Part shown: positions 49,573-61,774 of the stretch, piece by piece | Numbering within the stretch: position 1 is the stretch's first letter | How the letters are laid out: every line of letters begins with the position of its first letter | Source: Larimichthys crocea | Lineage: Eukaryota; Chordata; Actinopteri; Sciaenidae | Assembly: GCF_000972845.2 (NCBI RefSeq) | Contig: NC_040022.1 | Coordinates: 3,292,047 to 3,356,046, forward strand | Reading direction: 5' to 3' | Length of the DNA stretch: 64,000 bases | Made by a program: the position numbers and the translations under genes | The notes under the pieces: model-generated | What the model saw: the letters and a program-made list of their open reading frames with translations, nothing else | Told to the model about the DNA's origin: nothing | Databases searched by the model: none

Positions 49573-51265
49573 GCAGGCAGCGCGCTACTGTAGGGACGGA
49601 GTCCACAAACTGCTCAACAAAGAACAAGCCAAACTTCGAGCCCAGGAAAGCCGCGAGCAGCCGAAACCCGTAGCCGGTCAGGACAGCGAGTCCGCGACGG
49701 CAGCGCAGTCCGGAAACAGCGGCGCCCAGCCCGGTGGAATCGACGGGCTCGTCCGCTGGATCGTCACCAAAATGAGCGACAACAAGAACATCTCCAGCCG
49801 GGAGTACGCCTCCAGCAAGGAGGAGGTGGCCGTGGCTCAGGAGCAGTTCTTCGCCCCGGAACCGCGGAGAGGCATCTCCGTTATTTTGGATGTGAGTATC
49901 TGGAGAGAGGCACCGGGCAGTGCGGTCAGCCTCACGGGTTCAGGGGGGGAGGGTTATGCGGGATGAAGACATCCAGAGAGCAGCGCGTACGGACCGGTGC
50001 AGTGCGCACTTACGCACAGACACGGTCTTCCAGTTTGGGGCTTAAACACACTTTAAGATGTCCGGGATCAAACCTGTGACACTGCGCTCACCGTGCAGCT
50101 CAGTCTTTATGTCTCAGTTAGGATCCTTAAGACACTTTGATTCTGCATGAGCGGCTCGGTCCATTTTAGGTCATCATCGATACTATCGGGTTATTTCTCA
50201 TCACCGCCCCACTAAAGCGTCCCTCTGGAGAGCATGCTGCTCTAAGGCTTTGATGGAGGAGGTGGGGGTAGAAAACAAAAGTAGTTCAGCTCCTGCAGAC
50301 CCCCTGACCACGACCCAAATAGACTGATAAAGAAAGGGGGTCCATGGAAAACTAATTAGGATCAAGACCGGAGGGCTGATATATCCCAGTACCCTAGTAA
50401 ACTAATTCTGTGAGTGTGTAGAGGGGTTGGTGTTTGGTGGTTGGTGGTCGATGGGGGTGTAGCAGCAGACTGTCCACTCAGGCAGATGAAGCTCTGCAGA
50501 GGTGTCAGTCAGGACCTGGACCTGGTTCCTGTCAGCTGAGGGCAGGTTTGGTTCTGGAGCTGTCGACATGTTCGGATGTTTTCCGCTACACTCACAATGA
50601 TTGGCTGCAACCGGCTCCAGAAGTCTTCTTATCGCTCTGTTTTGGTCTCCACCCACTGCTGAGAGAAATATCTGAAGTTCTTAAGCTGCTGAATGCTAAG
50701 CTACGCTCACCAGCTAGTTGCTAGTTTTGTTTGAAGCAGCAACCTGCAGTTCCTCAAACGTCCACCTGAGGCTGGCTCCAGAAGTGAGTCAGTCTCCATA
50801 AGTCCCCATGTCCAAATGTCCAACTTCACAGCAGAAATAAACATGTTTACAGCCTGGTACAAAAAACAGTTTTGGTCTCTGTAGCTAATTTCCCCGTTCA
50901 TGACAACTGTACTGAGGGTGAATTTATATACAACTCACCTGTTCACATTATATTAAGGCTTAAAGCTATGCAGGATTAAGAGCGTGGACGCTTTGATTGA
51001 CAGGTGGGCGTGGTCACAGATGAGCCACACCTTTGCTGTTGCAGGATCGCCAACGTGGCGCCGCTTTTCAGGTGACATCACTCATGCTGTCCATTCTTTG
51101 TGCTGTCATTGGTCAATACACATTGCAAGCCACGCCCTCTGACATCAGCAGTGACATTTTCTCTCCATCACCTTGAACTTTGTTTTTGTTTTTTTACCAT
51201 TTACCGATTATTGACCCTCAGAATTATCAGGACCGTGAACAAGTCCACAGGGATTTGATTGATTG

Positions 51266-51335
<70 letters not shown>

Positions 51336-51690
51336 TCCTCATTAGACCCTCTCTGCTCGCTTGTTTCTCGTCCTTTGCTGCTCTTCTCCTTCATCTTAAC
51401 TCTGATGCATCTCTCTTCAAACTCCTTTCATCCTTTGTACTCTCCTCCTCCTCCTCCCTCCTCCCTTCTCCTCTCTCCTCCTTTGCTCCATATTCCTCTC
51501 GTCTTCTCCCCCCTCCCCTCCTCTCGTCCTCCCCTCAGCCGGGCCGAGAAAACATCCATTCTTAATAAGGTTATGAGATGGATGCAGCATTCCCCCGGCC
51601 TGTGTCTCTGTCTTCTCTTTCTATTTTGTTCAGTCGCTTCCTCTCCTTTCCTGTCTCTCATTTTATTCTCACTCTGTATTTCTGTTACAA

Positions 51691-51735
<45 letters not shown>

Positions 51736-54232
51736 GCCTCCTCACCAACACTTTCCCTCATCTCTGAGCTTGTCTGTCTCCAGCAGCTCCAGAGTTTGTT
51801 GCACCTCGGGGTGCAGAACAATGCAGAGCAGCCTGTCGTTTGGAACGTCGTGCATCTCAGCAGCGAACGATTTTCCCTTTGGCCTCTTCAGATGGCCGCA
51901 GTCAGCGCCTGAATGCACCGACTCATACTGTGCATGATCTTTATACAGTTTATATATAGTTTTAGTTTATACAGTACACTGGAAGAAAACCTGGTTCTTG
52001 ATAAGAGCTGTGTCTTTGTCTTCAGAAAAGAGTTCTTTAAGTCCCCTTTTCTGTTCCTTTTAAATCTCCTTTGGAAAACTGATCACTGGTTCTTTGAGTT
52101 GACCCTTTGGAGCAGCTGGTTCTTTGAAGAACCACTAGATAAAAGGTTCCCCTATCATCACCAACTTGAACCTTTATTTTTAAGTGTGTACACGTGCATT
52201 AAAAAGAATTAGATTGCAGGGTTGTTCAAACTTCCATCCTGGTGACAATCTGCAGACTGTTTGGTGGATTCATAATATTTAAATGTTTCTCAAGGTGCAA
52301 ACACGAACCAGAGCTGAGTCGGGTTGAAACAGTTCGTTGAGTTCACAAAGGCTGATGTGCAGTGCAGGTGGAGGTCCAGGATGGTGCAGGGCTGTCGGGG
52401 TTTTCCTGGAGCGTGAGGAGATCACAGTTAAGACAAGAATAACACTTTCTGAATGAACCCGCTGTAGCATACTCAGCACATCGGGGACTGAGCGATCTGA
52501 TGGAGGTTCAGAAACCTTTGGGGGACGTCATGGATACTGGCTCCATGTTTTATCCAGACCAATGACAGCATGGACAGCGTATGTGTGACGTCACCCACAG
52601 CTTTGCAGCGCTGGCTGTCCGGCCTCAGCTAAAAGACGTGGAACGTTGGCGACCTAAGACATCGCCAAACGATAACTATGAACCTTAATATAATAAGGGT
52701 TAGGTTTTCCTTTGACATTTGCTTGAAGAGCTGATAATGTCAAGTCTTAAGTTCTGCTCCAGTTCTGCTCTTGAGCGTGAAGGAAAGGAATCTGAATCAT
52801 CTCGTCTGTTTAATGGGGCAAAGTTACGAGAGATGCCGTCGCCAAAAAATGTTCTTGGTGCCGCTCACTCATCGCCTGTAGGTTGGAATGACGTCTATTA
52901 AAGTTGTCAGTTTTGTCCTTCGCAACAAGAGTTACTGCTCCAACAGTCCAACGCTGACAGATGATCTCAGAAGAAAACAAGTCTCCTCCCTCTCTCCCTC
53001 CTTCTCTCTTCATCTCTGTCTGTCGGCTTCATCGCTTGCATCCCCCTCACCGCGTCTTCCACCTCTTCTCATTGTCGTCGTGCAGTTTTCTGGCAGTTGC
53101 TGTCAGTTGGAACAGTTTATATCACACCCGGAAACACTGATGAAAGTAGCAGACCTGCTTCTTTCTGTTCCACAGGGAGAGAGGCTTTCACTGAAGCTTA
53201 AATTAGCTCCCAGAATCGTGTGAATGTGGCGCACACACACACAGCACTGACTTCTTCTCTGTGTGTACATAGTGTTTGTGGGTTTTCATCCTTTGTCACG
53301 TTAATAAACTTTTCAGTCCCGTGGCTCCTGACAAGTCTTATCACACACCGCTGCACCTTATCTGGTTGAAGCACACTTCATGTTGGTGTGTGTGTGTTCA
53401 GTGCCCGTGTGGACTGCATTGGTTAACACATCGGATGGAATTGGTCATTCTGTCCCCACTTCTGAAACATAACATTAGGTGTGTTTAACCGTCTGTCACT
53501 GCAGCTCAAATGTGACTTCATGTAAATGTTCTTCGCCCAGAGCTGCTCGAGATTTGCAAAGCTCGTTAAAATATAAAGACATGCATCACCTTCAAAAACG
53601 AGCTGTTAAACTGCAGCTGAGTCATGTTTTTATTTCTTATCTCATATTTCCTCCATAATAAGATGTTCAGATGTCTTTCTCAATGAAATGTTACAGCTGT
53701 TTCATTCAGAGACTTTAGTTTAGTACGGTTTCATTTCAAATCTAAATTTGAAGGTTTACTTTCTTTTCGAATGTATCTTATAGGTCTAATTTGAATGTGT
53801 CTCATGCTGTTTTCTATGTGAACGTCTCTTATCCTGCTGTCCTAAACTATTTCCATGTTGTTATTTTTGTCTATTTCCAAAGATCATTTCTTTGTTTTTT
53901 TACGGTTTAAATAATTGAATTGAATACAGATACCTTTACCCTTACAGTAAGTTTATCATATAGCATCTTATAGGCATTGTTTTCCAGGGATTCAATATTA
54001 TGGTTTAGAAATGAAATGCATCATTATGCAGATGATACACCGTTATTTAACTAAATCAGTTGAATAAATCTGAATTATTACTTTCTGAAACACAGGTTTC
54101 AAACTGAAAAGATGACCCGGCCTTTTTATGTTTTTATATGATTCAACGTTCTTCCTGTTGATGGATCTTCAGTCGTACTAACTCACCTTCCTGCTTTTTG
54201 TTCACAGATATTCAGAAGAGCTGACAAAGATG
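49565..54232 (+). CDS. necab2: N-terminal EF-hand calcium-binding protein 2, first two coding exons
   Basis: Exon 1 is 49565-49891 and exon 2 is 54208-54232. The start MCEQAARYCRDGVHKLL was chosen because it matches the human NECAB2 N-terminus (MCERAARLCRAGAHRLL) and the ATG 22 bp upstream terminates at once. Exon 1 ends ...RGISVILD and exon 2 adds IFRRADKD plus one base (phase 1), the beginning of the first EF-hand helix and loop, as in NECAB proteins. The fish N-terminal linker is longer than in human. NECAB2 is a neuronal cytosolic Ca2+-binding protein that interacts with the adenosine A2A and mGluR5 receptors. Its remaining EF-hand, coiled-coil and ABM regions must lie beyond the window. 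Family members NECAB1 and NECAB3 were considered; the N-terminus favours NECAB2. Confidence 0.88.
50700..51130 (-). repeat. Dispersed composite repeat, inverted copy
   Basis: On the minus strand it reads GTACCAGGCTGTAAACATG...CTGGAGCCAGCCTCAGGTGG, as at 13.8 and 27.4 kb. It also contains AACTCACCTGTTCACATTAT and CCATTCTTTGTGCTGTCATTGG, both repeated at 57.8-57.97 kb. RT sequence is absent in this copy. Confidence 0.75.
51266..51333. repeat. (TG)n microsatellite
   Basis: About 33 TG units in necab2 intron 1. Confidence 0.97.
51694..51734. repeat. (CA)n microsatellite
   Basis: About 20 CA units. The interval between this and the TG run 360 bp upstream is strongly pyrimidine-rich. Confidence 0.97.
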
Positions 54233-55172
54233 GTGAGTGAATTCATTTGAATCTCATTATGCATAAAAAAATAGATATTCTGGATATTGTTCCATAAAAC
54301 CATGTGTGTTGATGTAACTATGACTACCTCCACCTTTTTACACTGAATGGAAGGAAATGGTCGAAGCATCGCTTGATTGTCTGACTCCGTCTGTTTTGAT
54401 GTAGATCCACATGCAAATTATAATTTGCAATCATTTTTATAGATCTCTCTAATTAGTGACATTCACTAAGAACATGAGTCATGGCTGCTCGCTGGTGTAA
54501 GTAGAGTTACACCTGAGTTATATAAAATCCTCCAGGATTGCAGAGGTATGTAAGCGCTCTGAATGTTTCTACTTTTACTCTTTGCATCTGCAGTTTTGCT
54601 TCCAGGGACAAATATTCCTAAGAAGTGAATCTTAAGGCTTGTTGGTTTCAGACGGATGATTGTGTTTCAAACAAACACAGGTTCAGTGTGTGTGAGGCTT
54701 TAGTTTAGCTGAGAACATGAAGCTGTGTGTGTCTGCTGCACCGTGCTGTATTTTTAGCATGTTGGGACATTGGAGCGTTTTAAAGTTTATGTTGCTGTGT
54801 AGCTGTGCCAGCGAGCGCTTTGTTTATCCCCTCTGGCATCTCACACTCTGCTGCTCTCTCTCTCCATCATCTCCATCTTCTTTCTTTACATCTCTTCCCG
54901 CTCCATCCATCCTTTTTCTACCCATCGCCTCTTTCATCCAATCGCTGTCGATGACAAAAAACGATTAAACTAATGAGGAAACGGCACAAAAAGCTTTTCT
55001 CTCACAGCAGCCAGATGGCCGTGTGCTCTTCCAGTGCAGTGTGTTTGTGTCTTCATGTTCACGTTCCAAAAATGTATTTCTGTCTGTTCACTTTAATACG
55101 CACGATTATGAGAGTTTGTTTCGCCGTTGCATCGTCATCTGTCTGACCTGTTTCATTAGTTGTTAGCACGAT

Positions 55173-55173
<1 letters not shown>

Positions 55174-55204
<31 letters not shown>
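55174..55204. repeat. (TG)n microsatellite
   Basis: About 15 TG units. Confidence 0.95.
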
Positions 55205-55206
<2 letters not shown>

Positions 55207-55966
55207 AACATAAACCATTTTTCCAGATGATTTAACTGTTGACATCATTGTTGTCGATGACATTCTCATGTTGCCCGGGGTTACTCCTCTTCTGTTCTTG
55301 CAGCAGACTGTGGCATCATCTGTCAACATTTCAAATGCTCGCACTACCTAATTACCAGCTGCACAGACACAGAGCGTCATTTCACGCTCATCTTATCCGC
55401 AGCACATGCAGACCAGTCGTGTCGGTGATGAAGCAGCTTTCTGTCCGTCACAGACAAGCTGTCGGACTGCGATCAACTTTGCGCTGACGGTCTCCCGGGG
55501 TGTTTAACAACTGCATTGCTGCTAGAAACGCACAGCAGCAACGCGTCTTTAAAGATATATAGAGTGTGGTGAGGAACAAAGCGAGAAGAAGAAATGTAGT
55601 TGTTTGATGTATAGAACGCAGACTGGAAAGAAAGAAGCAGCGAGCAGAAGCTGAAGAGGAGCTATTTTTATCCTCCTCCTCTCTCCGGGGAGAAGACTGG
55701 GGAACTGTTTTAATGAGTGAGAGAGGGAGAAAGAGGAGGAGGAGGAGAGGATTGTTTAAAAAGAAAAGGTGTAGGGAGGGAAAGATGAACAGAGGTCTAA
55801 AAGGGAGAGGAGGACGGAGAGGAAGAGGAAGAGCAGGGAGGAGTATCATGTGTCTGACAGCGGGGCAGTAATTGAAGTTTAATTGGCTGAGCTCTGTCTT
55901 TACATTCATAGCACAGAAATCAAGGCCGGGCTTCCTGCCCCCAATCTGCTGAAACAGCAAGGCAGG

Positions 55967-55968
<2 letters not shown>

Positions 55969-56044
<76 letters not shown>
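55969..56044. repeat. (TG)n microsatellite
   Basis: About 38 TG units, the longest dinucleotide run in the window. Confidence 0.97.
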
Positions 56045-56047
<3 letters not shown>

Positions 56048-56153
56048 GCATCCATGTCTACTTTGAATACAAGTTGCATGCATCGGTGAGCATTTTTAAA
56101 GTATAAGTATCAGTATGCTGGAACTTGTTTGCTTTATGTATCTGTACGTATGC

Positions 56154-56180
56154 GTGTGTGTGTGTGTGTGTGTGTGTGTG
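56154..56180. repeat. (TG)n microsatellite
   Basis: About 13 TG units. Confidence 0.95.
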
Positions 56181-56495
56181 ACTCCATTGTTATGCAGCTG
56201 GAGTCTTTTTCAGCAGCCAGCGATCTTCTGTAATAGTTGCATCATTTGACAGCACTTGTAGTTTCTGGTTGCACCTCTAATACGCCACAGTCCGTCGACA
56301 TGCTGCCGGTTCTTCTTCTTCACTTTGAGTCGAACATGAAGTAAACTCTTGAATAGTTGATTCTGGACCCATGACGTCTTAATTAGGTGATACAAGTAAA
56401 AGCATTGGTGGTACGATGGTGTCATGGAGTCATTCGGCTGACAGTAAGAAGGTTCCTCCAGCTCCTGTGTGGAGTTTGCATGTTCTCCCTGTGTG

Positions 56496-56662
56496 TCCAT
56501 CCATCCATCCACCCATCCATCCATCCATCCACCCATCCATCCATCCATCCATCTATCCACCCATCCATCCATCCACCCATCCATCCATCCATCCATCCAC
56601 CCATCCATCCATCCATCCACCCATCCATCCATCCATCCATCCATCCATCCACCCATCCATCC
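56496..56662. repeat. (CCAT)n microsatellite, tail of the antisense RTE-like LINE
   Basis: CCAT/ACCC tetranucleotide run, GGAT repeats on the minus strand. It lies exactly where the 3' tail of the adjacent minus-strand retrotransposon should be; such fish elements end in (GGAT)n. Confidence 0.95.
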
Positions 56663-57290
56663 TGGTGTCGGCTCATGGTGCAGCAGGTGTAACAGGGCGC
56701 TCCAGACGTCCTTCACCCTAACAACCCATTCCAGCTCCTCCTGGAGGTTCCTGAGGCGTTCCCAGGCTAGGAGCCCTATGTAGTCCCTCCAGCAGGTTCT
56801 GGGTCTGCCCCGTGTTCTCCTTACAGTTGCCCAGAGCACCTCTGAAGTAAGGTGCCCATGGGGCATCCATGTTCAGATGTTGAACCACCTCAGCTGGTTC
56901 CTCTCTGTGAAGGCTCAGCGGATGTCCGAGCTCCTCTCTGAGGCCGAGCCCAGGAAGCTCATTTTGGTTGTTTATATCCTCAGTCTCATCTTTCCATCAC
57001 TACCCAAAGCTCATGACCAGAGTGAGGGACAGAACGTAGATGGACTGGAAGATTGAGAGCTTTGCCTTCAGGCTCAGCTCCCTCTGAACCACAATGGTCC
57101 GGTCCAACGTCCACAGACGCCGCACCAGCCCGCCGGTCCATCTCACGCTCCATTTTCCCATCAAGACCCTGAGATACTTGAACTCCTTCGCTTGGGGCAG
57201 CAACTCACTCCCAACCTGGAAGGAACAATCCACCAATTTCCAGCCGTTGGCATTCTCCTAATTTAGACTTGCAGACCTGGATGGGCTGCT
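56663..57290 (-). mobile_element. RTE-like non-LTR retrotransposon, 3' fragment
   Basis: The minus strand has KEFKYLRVL, VQRELSLKAKLSIFQSIYV (57000-57236) and [15 protein letters not shown] (56700-56870), the C-terminal RT region of fish RTE-type LINEs. Frames are broken and the 5' part is absent. It ends in the (GGAT)n tail at 56496-56662. Confidence 0.82.
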
Positions 57291-57809
57291 TGTACAGTAC
57301 CAGGCTCAGGACCTCTCCTAAATGTAGTTTTCTTTAATACAGCCGTGAGCCTCCTGCTATGACATAACACACAAAACGTCTGAACCAGTCTTTGGACTAC
57401 ACATCTGTGTTCTCGTCACTGAGCGAGTGGTTTCTTCTTCTCCATGTGACTCATCAGCCGTCTGCTGATTATCCTCGCAGTGTTTGACAAAAAGACAGAA
57501 ACAGACAGAGTTTAGGGAGGCTTGTTTACCCACGCTGTCAACACGAGACAGAATTACAACCTTACAGCTAAACGCAAATAGGAGGGTGCAGCTGCTTCTG
57601 TTCAGTGTGGCCAAACAAAGCTGAGCGCTGATGACAGTGATGTCCTCGTTCTGCACCGATCAATCTGAAGTCAAAGCAATGCAACGCTTCATTGATTGCT
57701 CTGCAAAATTCATCATTTGGCCATTGGCCATAACAATAACAAGATGCTGGGTGTAACACATACATCATCACTGCCATATCTGATTCAGTGATGGAATGTA
57801 ACTAACTAC

Positions 57810-57975
57810 TTTTATACGACTCACCTGTTCACATCATATTAAGATATGCAGAAGTAAGAGCGTGGAGGCTTTGATTGACAGGTGTATGTATTGACGGCTT
57901 CAAATCGGCGCTTTGGAAACCTCTGGGTGACGTCGTGCATGCGTGGTCCATTCTTTTTACTGTCATTGGTCGGAT
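57810..57975. repeat. Dispersed repeat piece
   Basis: ACTCACCTGTTCACATCATA, AAGAGCGTGGAGGCTTTGAT and TTTACTGTCATTGGTC match 50.93-51.13 kb. Confidence 0.7.
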
Positions 57976-58747
57976 TCGGTTGGATGTAATAGGGCAGTAG
58001 AAACCAACTTTTGTCCACAGGTTGCCAGAATCGACAGTTCAAGGTCCAGTGTGTCTGATTTAGGGATCTAATCACAGAATATAAGATGCATATCTGTGTT
58101 TTTATGAGTGTATGATCATCTGAACAGAAAGTGCTTTGCAACTTTCACAGCTGCTGTAGTTTCTCCTTCATTTCTTGGAATGGGACGGTGAGGCGAGCAG
58201 TGCACTGTAAAAACAGGTTTTAAAGTGAAAAGTCAGGTTTGACTCATGAATACCAACTCAGGGACTCCAGCAAAACATTTTTACAGGACAACATTACGTG
58301 AATAAAAGATTCTCTGAATAAAGTGAAAACTAAGAGTGTGACAGTGACGGTGTTGGATATAAGAGGCCGGAGGAGGACAAAGATTCAGATGAAGACAGCT
58401 TACTGTTTTGCTGTCAATCGAAAGGACGAGACGGAGAGAGAGACAAGACATAAATCATAGATAAGAAAAGACAAACTGACAAGAAGCAGACGTGAGGGAG
58501 AGATGAGGCAATGCAGACCGACAGCCTGAACTGGAACATTTAGTTTGTGGTTTATTCAGCAGATTCTCTGGTGCATGTGTCTTTAAATGAGCCTGGATTA
58601 CATCTCATGTACGTCTGTGTGCTACACATGATGCCACAGCCAGGAGCTGCTCAGCTTATCCTACTTTAACTTCAGTTAACCTTTGGGAGGCCGATGAAAC
58701 AGATACAAAGTAGTAGTGGCAGTAGAGAGCCAGGCTAACTGTTTGGT

Positions 58748-58866
58748 GAGGTGAGGTGGTTCAACATCTGATCAGGTCACCTTCCTCTGGGGGTGTAACT
58801 AGGAGGAGAACCCGGAGACCCAGAACCTCTTGGTTGGACTCTATAGTTGTGCTCTTAACCTGGCAG
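58748..58866 (+). mobile_element. RTE-like fragment, left part of an interrupted copy
   Basis: GTGAGGTGGTTCAACATCTG, AGGAGAACCCGGAGACCCAG and TGGTTGGACTCTA match the 3' part of the RTE-like family also present at 56.7-56.87 kb. Confidence 0.7.
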
Positions 58867-58884
58867 AATTTGTAAAATGTATAC

Positions 58885-59275
58885 CACAGTGTTTCCTCAG
58901 GTAGCAAAGATGTCTGTGTTGTTGGCAAACAGCTTCCAGGGCCTGTAAATCTTTGTAAATCTACGTTTCAGATCTCTCAGTGGTTCAGTGATGTTGAGGT
59001 CTGTGATGGCCACTCCAGGACCTTCACTTTCTTCTGCTGGAGCCACCAGAGGGTTGACTTGTGTTTAGGATCCATGTTCAGCTTTCAGGCTGATTTTCTG
59101 ATAACGTGCTGCATTCATCTTTCCATCCATTTGACCTGAATGTAGCTCAGAGGTCCACCTCCACGCTTCACAGCAGGGATGGAGGACTTTCACAATAGGA
59201 CTTGTTGACTCCTTTCCTAACACAGCGGTTGTGGTTCAACACTTGTTATGGCTTAATCTGACCACTATAAATACA
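58885..59275 (-). mobile_element. Tc1-like transposon fragment inserted in an RTE-like element
   Basis: On the plus strand it carries GATGGCCACTCCAGGACCTT, CACCTCCACGCTTCACAGCA and ATGGCTTAATCTGACCAC, antisense blocks of a Tc1-like transposase gene (different from the family at 41.3 and 48.7 kb). No reading frame survives. Confidence 0.65.
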
Positions 59276-59334
59276 TGGAGGATTTTTATCACGATCAATC
59301 ATATTTTCCATGTATGTAGATTTATGAGTCGACT

Positions 59335-59420
59335 GTGTAGCCCGTCCAGCCTGGGAACGCCTCACCGCCACCACGACCCGACCCCGGAAAAGAGGAAGGA
59401 GATGAATGGATGAATATTCC
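59335..59420 (+). mobile_element. RTE-like fragment, right part with tail
   Basis: GCCTGGGAACGCCTCACCGC, CGACCCGACCCCGGAAAAGA and GATGAATGGATGAAT form the terminal segment and start of the GGAT-type tail of the RTE-like family, in the same orientation and order as the piece at 58748. Confidence 0.75.
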
Positions 59421-60059
59421 GTTTCTGCCATATTCTATGAATAGAGCCCCGTAACTCTGACACACTGGACCTTGTAAAGCTCATTTTATTATAATAAACA
59501 CTCCGTCGGCTTGTCAGCACAGTGTTTCATTGGCAGTCACTCCCTCAGATATGCAGTCATGCCAGGCAGGGCGCAGGTTTGCAGACAGCTGGGCTTCATA
59601 TCAGCAGCTCGTATTCAGTTAGTGTACGCCGGTTCATTGGCCGCTCGCGCTGTAGCCACCACGTGTTAAACAAGTGATCACTGTGAAAGTTCAGTAAAGC
59701 AACCAGCAGCAGCTCTGTATGGATGAACGAAGGGATTCCATCCATTATGTGAAGAACTGACTCATTTCAGGGTTTAATGGCTGAATTAACAACTCAGTAT
59801 CTGAAATGATGATGGGAAAAGGTTTTGACTGTGAACAGTGAAACAACTGGCTCGTCTGCCAGTAGACGTCGCAGCTCGTCCATCAGCCAGTCAGTCAGAA
59901 TGGTGTCATGTGTATCTAATTACCTGCAGTCTTTAATTACTGACACTGCTGCTAACGAGGCCCGAGTGCAGCACGTCGAGGGAGAGGGAGACGGGGAAGT
60001 TCTGTTGGATCGACAGGAGAAGAAGCAAAACCACAGAGAGGAAAGTGTCTTCCTGTGAA

Positions 60060-60405
60060 AGGAGTCATGATCGATGACCAGCTCACCTCTGATCACGTCA
60101 CCTGACTCAACATGCTGCCCAGATCCTGATACAGACCGTGGTCATCTCAGGACTCCATTACTGACGGGCCTCCCAGCCTGCAGAGTGAAACCCGGTCGCC
60201 TGGTCTTCAATCAACCCAAAAGGTCACATGAGCGACACCTGGCTCTGCCACCTGTCCTCTCAGGACAGTCCAAACTTTTCTGTCTGTTGTTCCCCGTTGG
60301 TGGAACGTCCTACCAGTTCCTACAGATCAGGGGCGTCCCTCTCTACCTTCACAGACCTCCTGAAGACCTCCAGCTCTGCAGAGAGGACCTCCTCTACAAC
60401 ACTAC
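60060..60405 (+). mobile_element. Rex/L2-type LINE, RT C-terminal fragment
   Basis: One frame gives TGLPACRVKPGRLVFNQPKR, a well-known block of fish Rex1/L2-type LINE proteins, and another gives PRWWNVLP. Frames are broken. It runs directly into the 29-bp minisatellite. Confidence 0.78.
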
Positions 60406-60662
60406 CAACAGCTGGACATGACACATCTGTCCTCTACAGCTGGACATGACACATCTGTCCCTCTACAGCTGGACAGGACACATCTGTCCCCTACAACTGG
60501 ACGTGACACATCTGTCCTCTACAACTGGACGTGACACATCTGTCCTCTACAGCTGGACGTGACACATCTGTCCCTCTACAACTCGACATGACACATCTGT
60601 CCTCTACAACTGGACATGACACATCTGTCCTCTACAGCTGGACATGACACATCTGTCCCTTT
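60405..60662. repeat. Minisatellite, ~29-bp unit
   Basis: About nine units of CTCTACAGCTGGACATGACA plus CATCTGTCC. The first unit is continuous with the end of the LINE fragment. Confidence 0.93.
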
Positions 60663-60699
60663 AAGAGCACTTATTGTACATAGTGACAAAGATTGTTAC

Positions 60700-61770
60700 G
60701 TAATGTTTCTGTCAGGTGAACCCGTCTCCTCCGCAGTGTAACACTGATCCAGTTTTGCGTCCTCAAACCTGAGTAAGACTACGCCCACACTGAACCTGCT
60801 GCATCTGAAAATGCTTTGTGGAAATGACACATGCTAGGATTTCTGTTCACAGCGCGGGCCTGAGGGAAAAGGAAAAGGCTAAATCCCTGATTACTTCTTG
60901 TGTTTCGTGCTGTCAGAGCTCGTCAATAGCGGCAGCTTGGTCAATGGCCCTACACTTGAAACTGGGACGCTGCACAAAAACTGCTTGGATTGGGTTAAAA
61001 TAAGAATGTAACGTCAGTTACAAAGAAATCAGTTCTGGTTTCACACTGGATTCAAACTTCTTGTGTGAAAGTCGGCACCTCGTGATGGTTGACTTACATA
61101 GTTACCTGTTAACAAACAAACAGTACTCATCAATCAAATCCCTATTATCTGACAGTAAGTAACAAATCCACCTTGACTACTACTGCATTCGTGTGAATGA
61201 CCCTATTTACATTCAAAATGGGTAACTGTAACAAGAGCCAGACGAAGTTCTTCCATCAGTGTGTGTTGGCTGCAGGGTTATTGTGGACGGGTGGTTGCTT
61301 GTTCTCAAACTGTCTCATTAGAACTCTGTATGGTGCTGGAAGACAGAACCAGTCCAAAAGAAAAACAAAGAAATATAAACTTTTACCACACTAAATATGT
61401 TTCCGTGTCACAGTCAGATCATCTCTGGGTCCATTAATCCAGATGACTACATTGTGTCAGTCTCATCATGAATGTGCTCTATGTAGGTGCTCCAGTAATC
61501 CCCAAGGTGCCAGATCCTGGAGCATTTTAGCGCACGTACAATTTACATAGAAATGTGTTACCCTGAGAATTTCTCCTCACATTACTGAGATGAATCATCC
61601 ATTAAATCATGAGCAAAATGTAAAACGTTTCCACTTTGTATTCAGCAGACCAACACACTCAGTCACCACATTATTGGCAGCATACGGCAGAAAACAGGAC
61701 CTAGAATAAACGTGCATGCTAAATGAAATTTGTAAAAACAGTTTGAGATGTTAGACAGTTAGATGAGAAG
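60700..61770. other. Unassigned intronic sequence
   Basis: No recognised exon or element. Confidence 0.5.
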
Positions 61771-61774
61771 ATCG

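Larger units (their letters stand above)
49892..54207 (+). other. necab2 intron 1
   Basis: 4.3-kb intron. Contents: dispersed repeat (50700-51130), TG and CA microsatellites (51266, 51694), a pyrimidine-rich tract (51420-51540), and another dispersed-repeat piece (52490-52600). No further exon recognised. Confidence 0.65.

Noticed and set aside
51180..51937. ORFs of 100-195 codons
   Set aside because: They cross TG/CA microsatellites and a pyrimidine-rich tract inside necab2 intron 1. No conserved protein content.
55448..56083. 211-codon minus-strand ORF
   Set aside because: It runs through the long TG tract and low-complexity purine-rich sequence, with no domain.
56387..56783. [12 protein letters not shown] ORFs
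   Set aside because: Translation of the (CCAT)n tail of a retrotransposon, not a gene.
60405..60662. CRISPR-like direct repeats
   Set aside because: Units are tandem without unique spacers, the genome is eukaryotic, and the array continues a LINE end.
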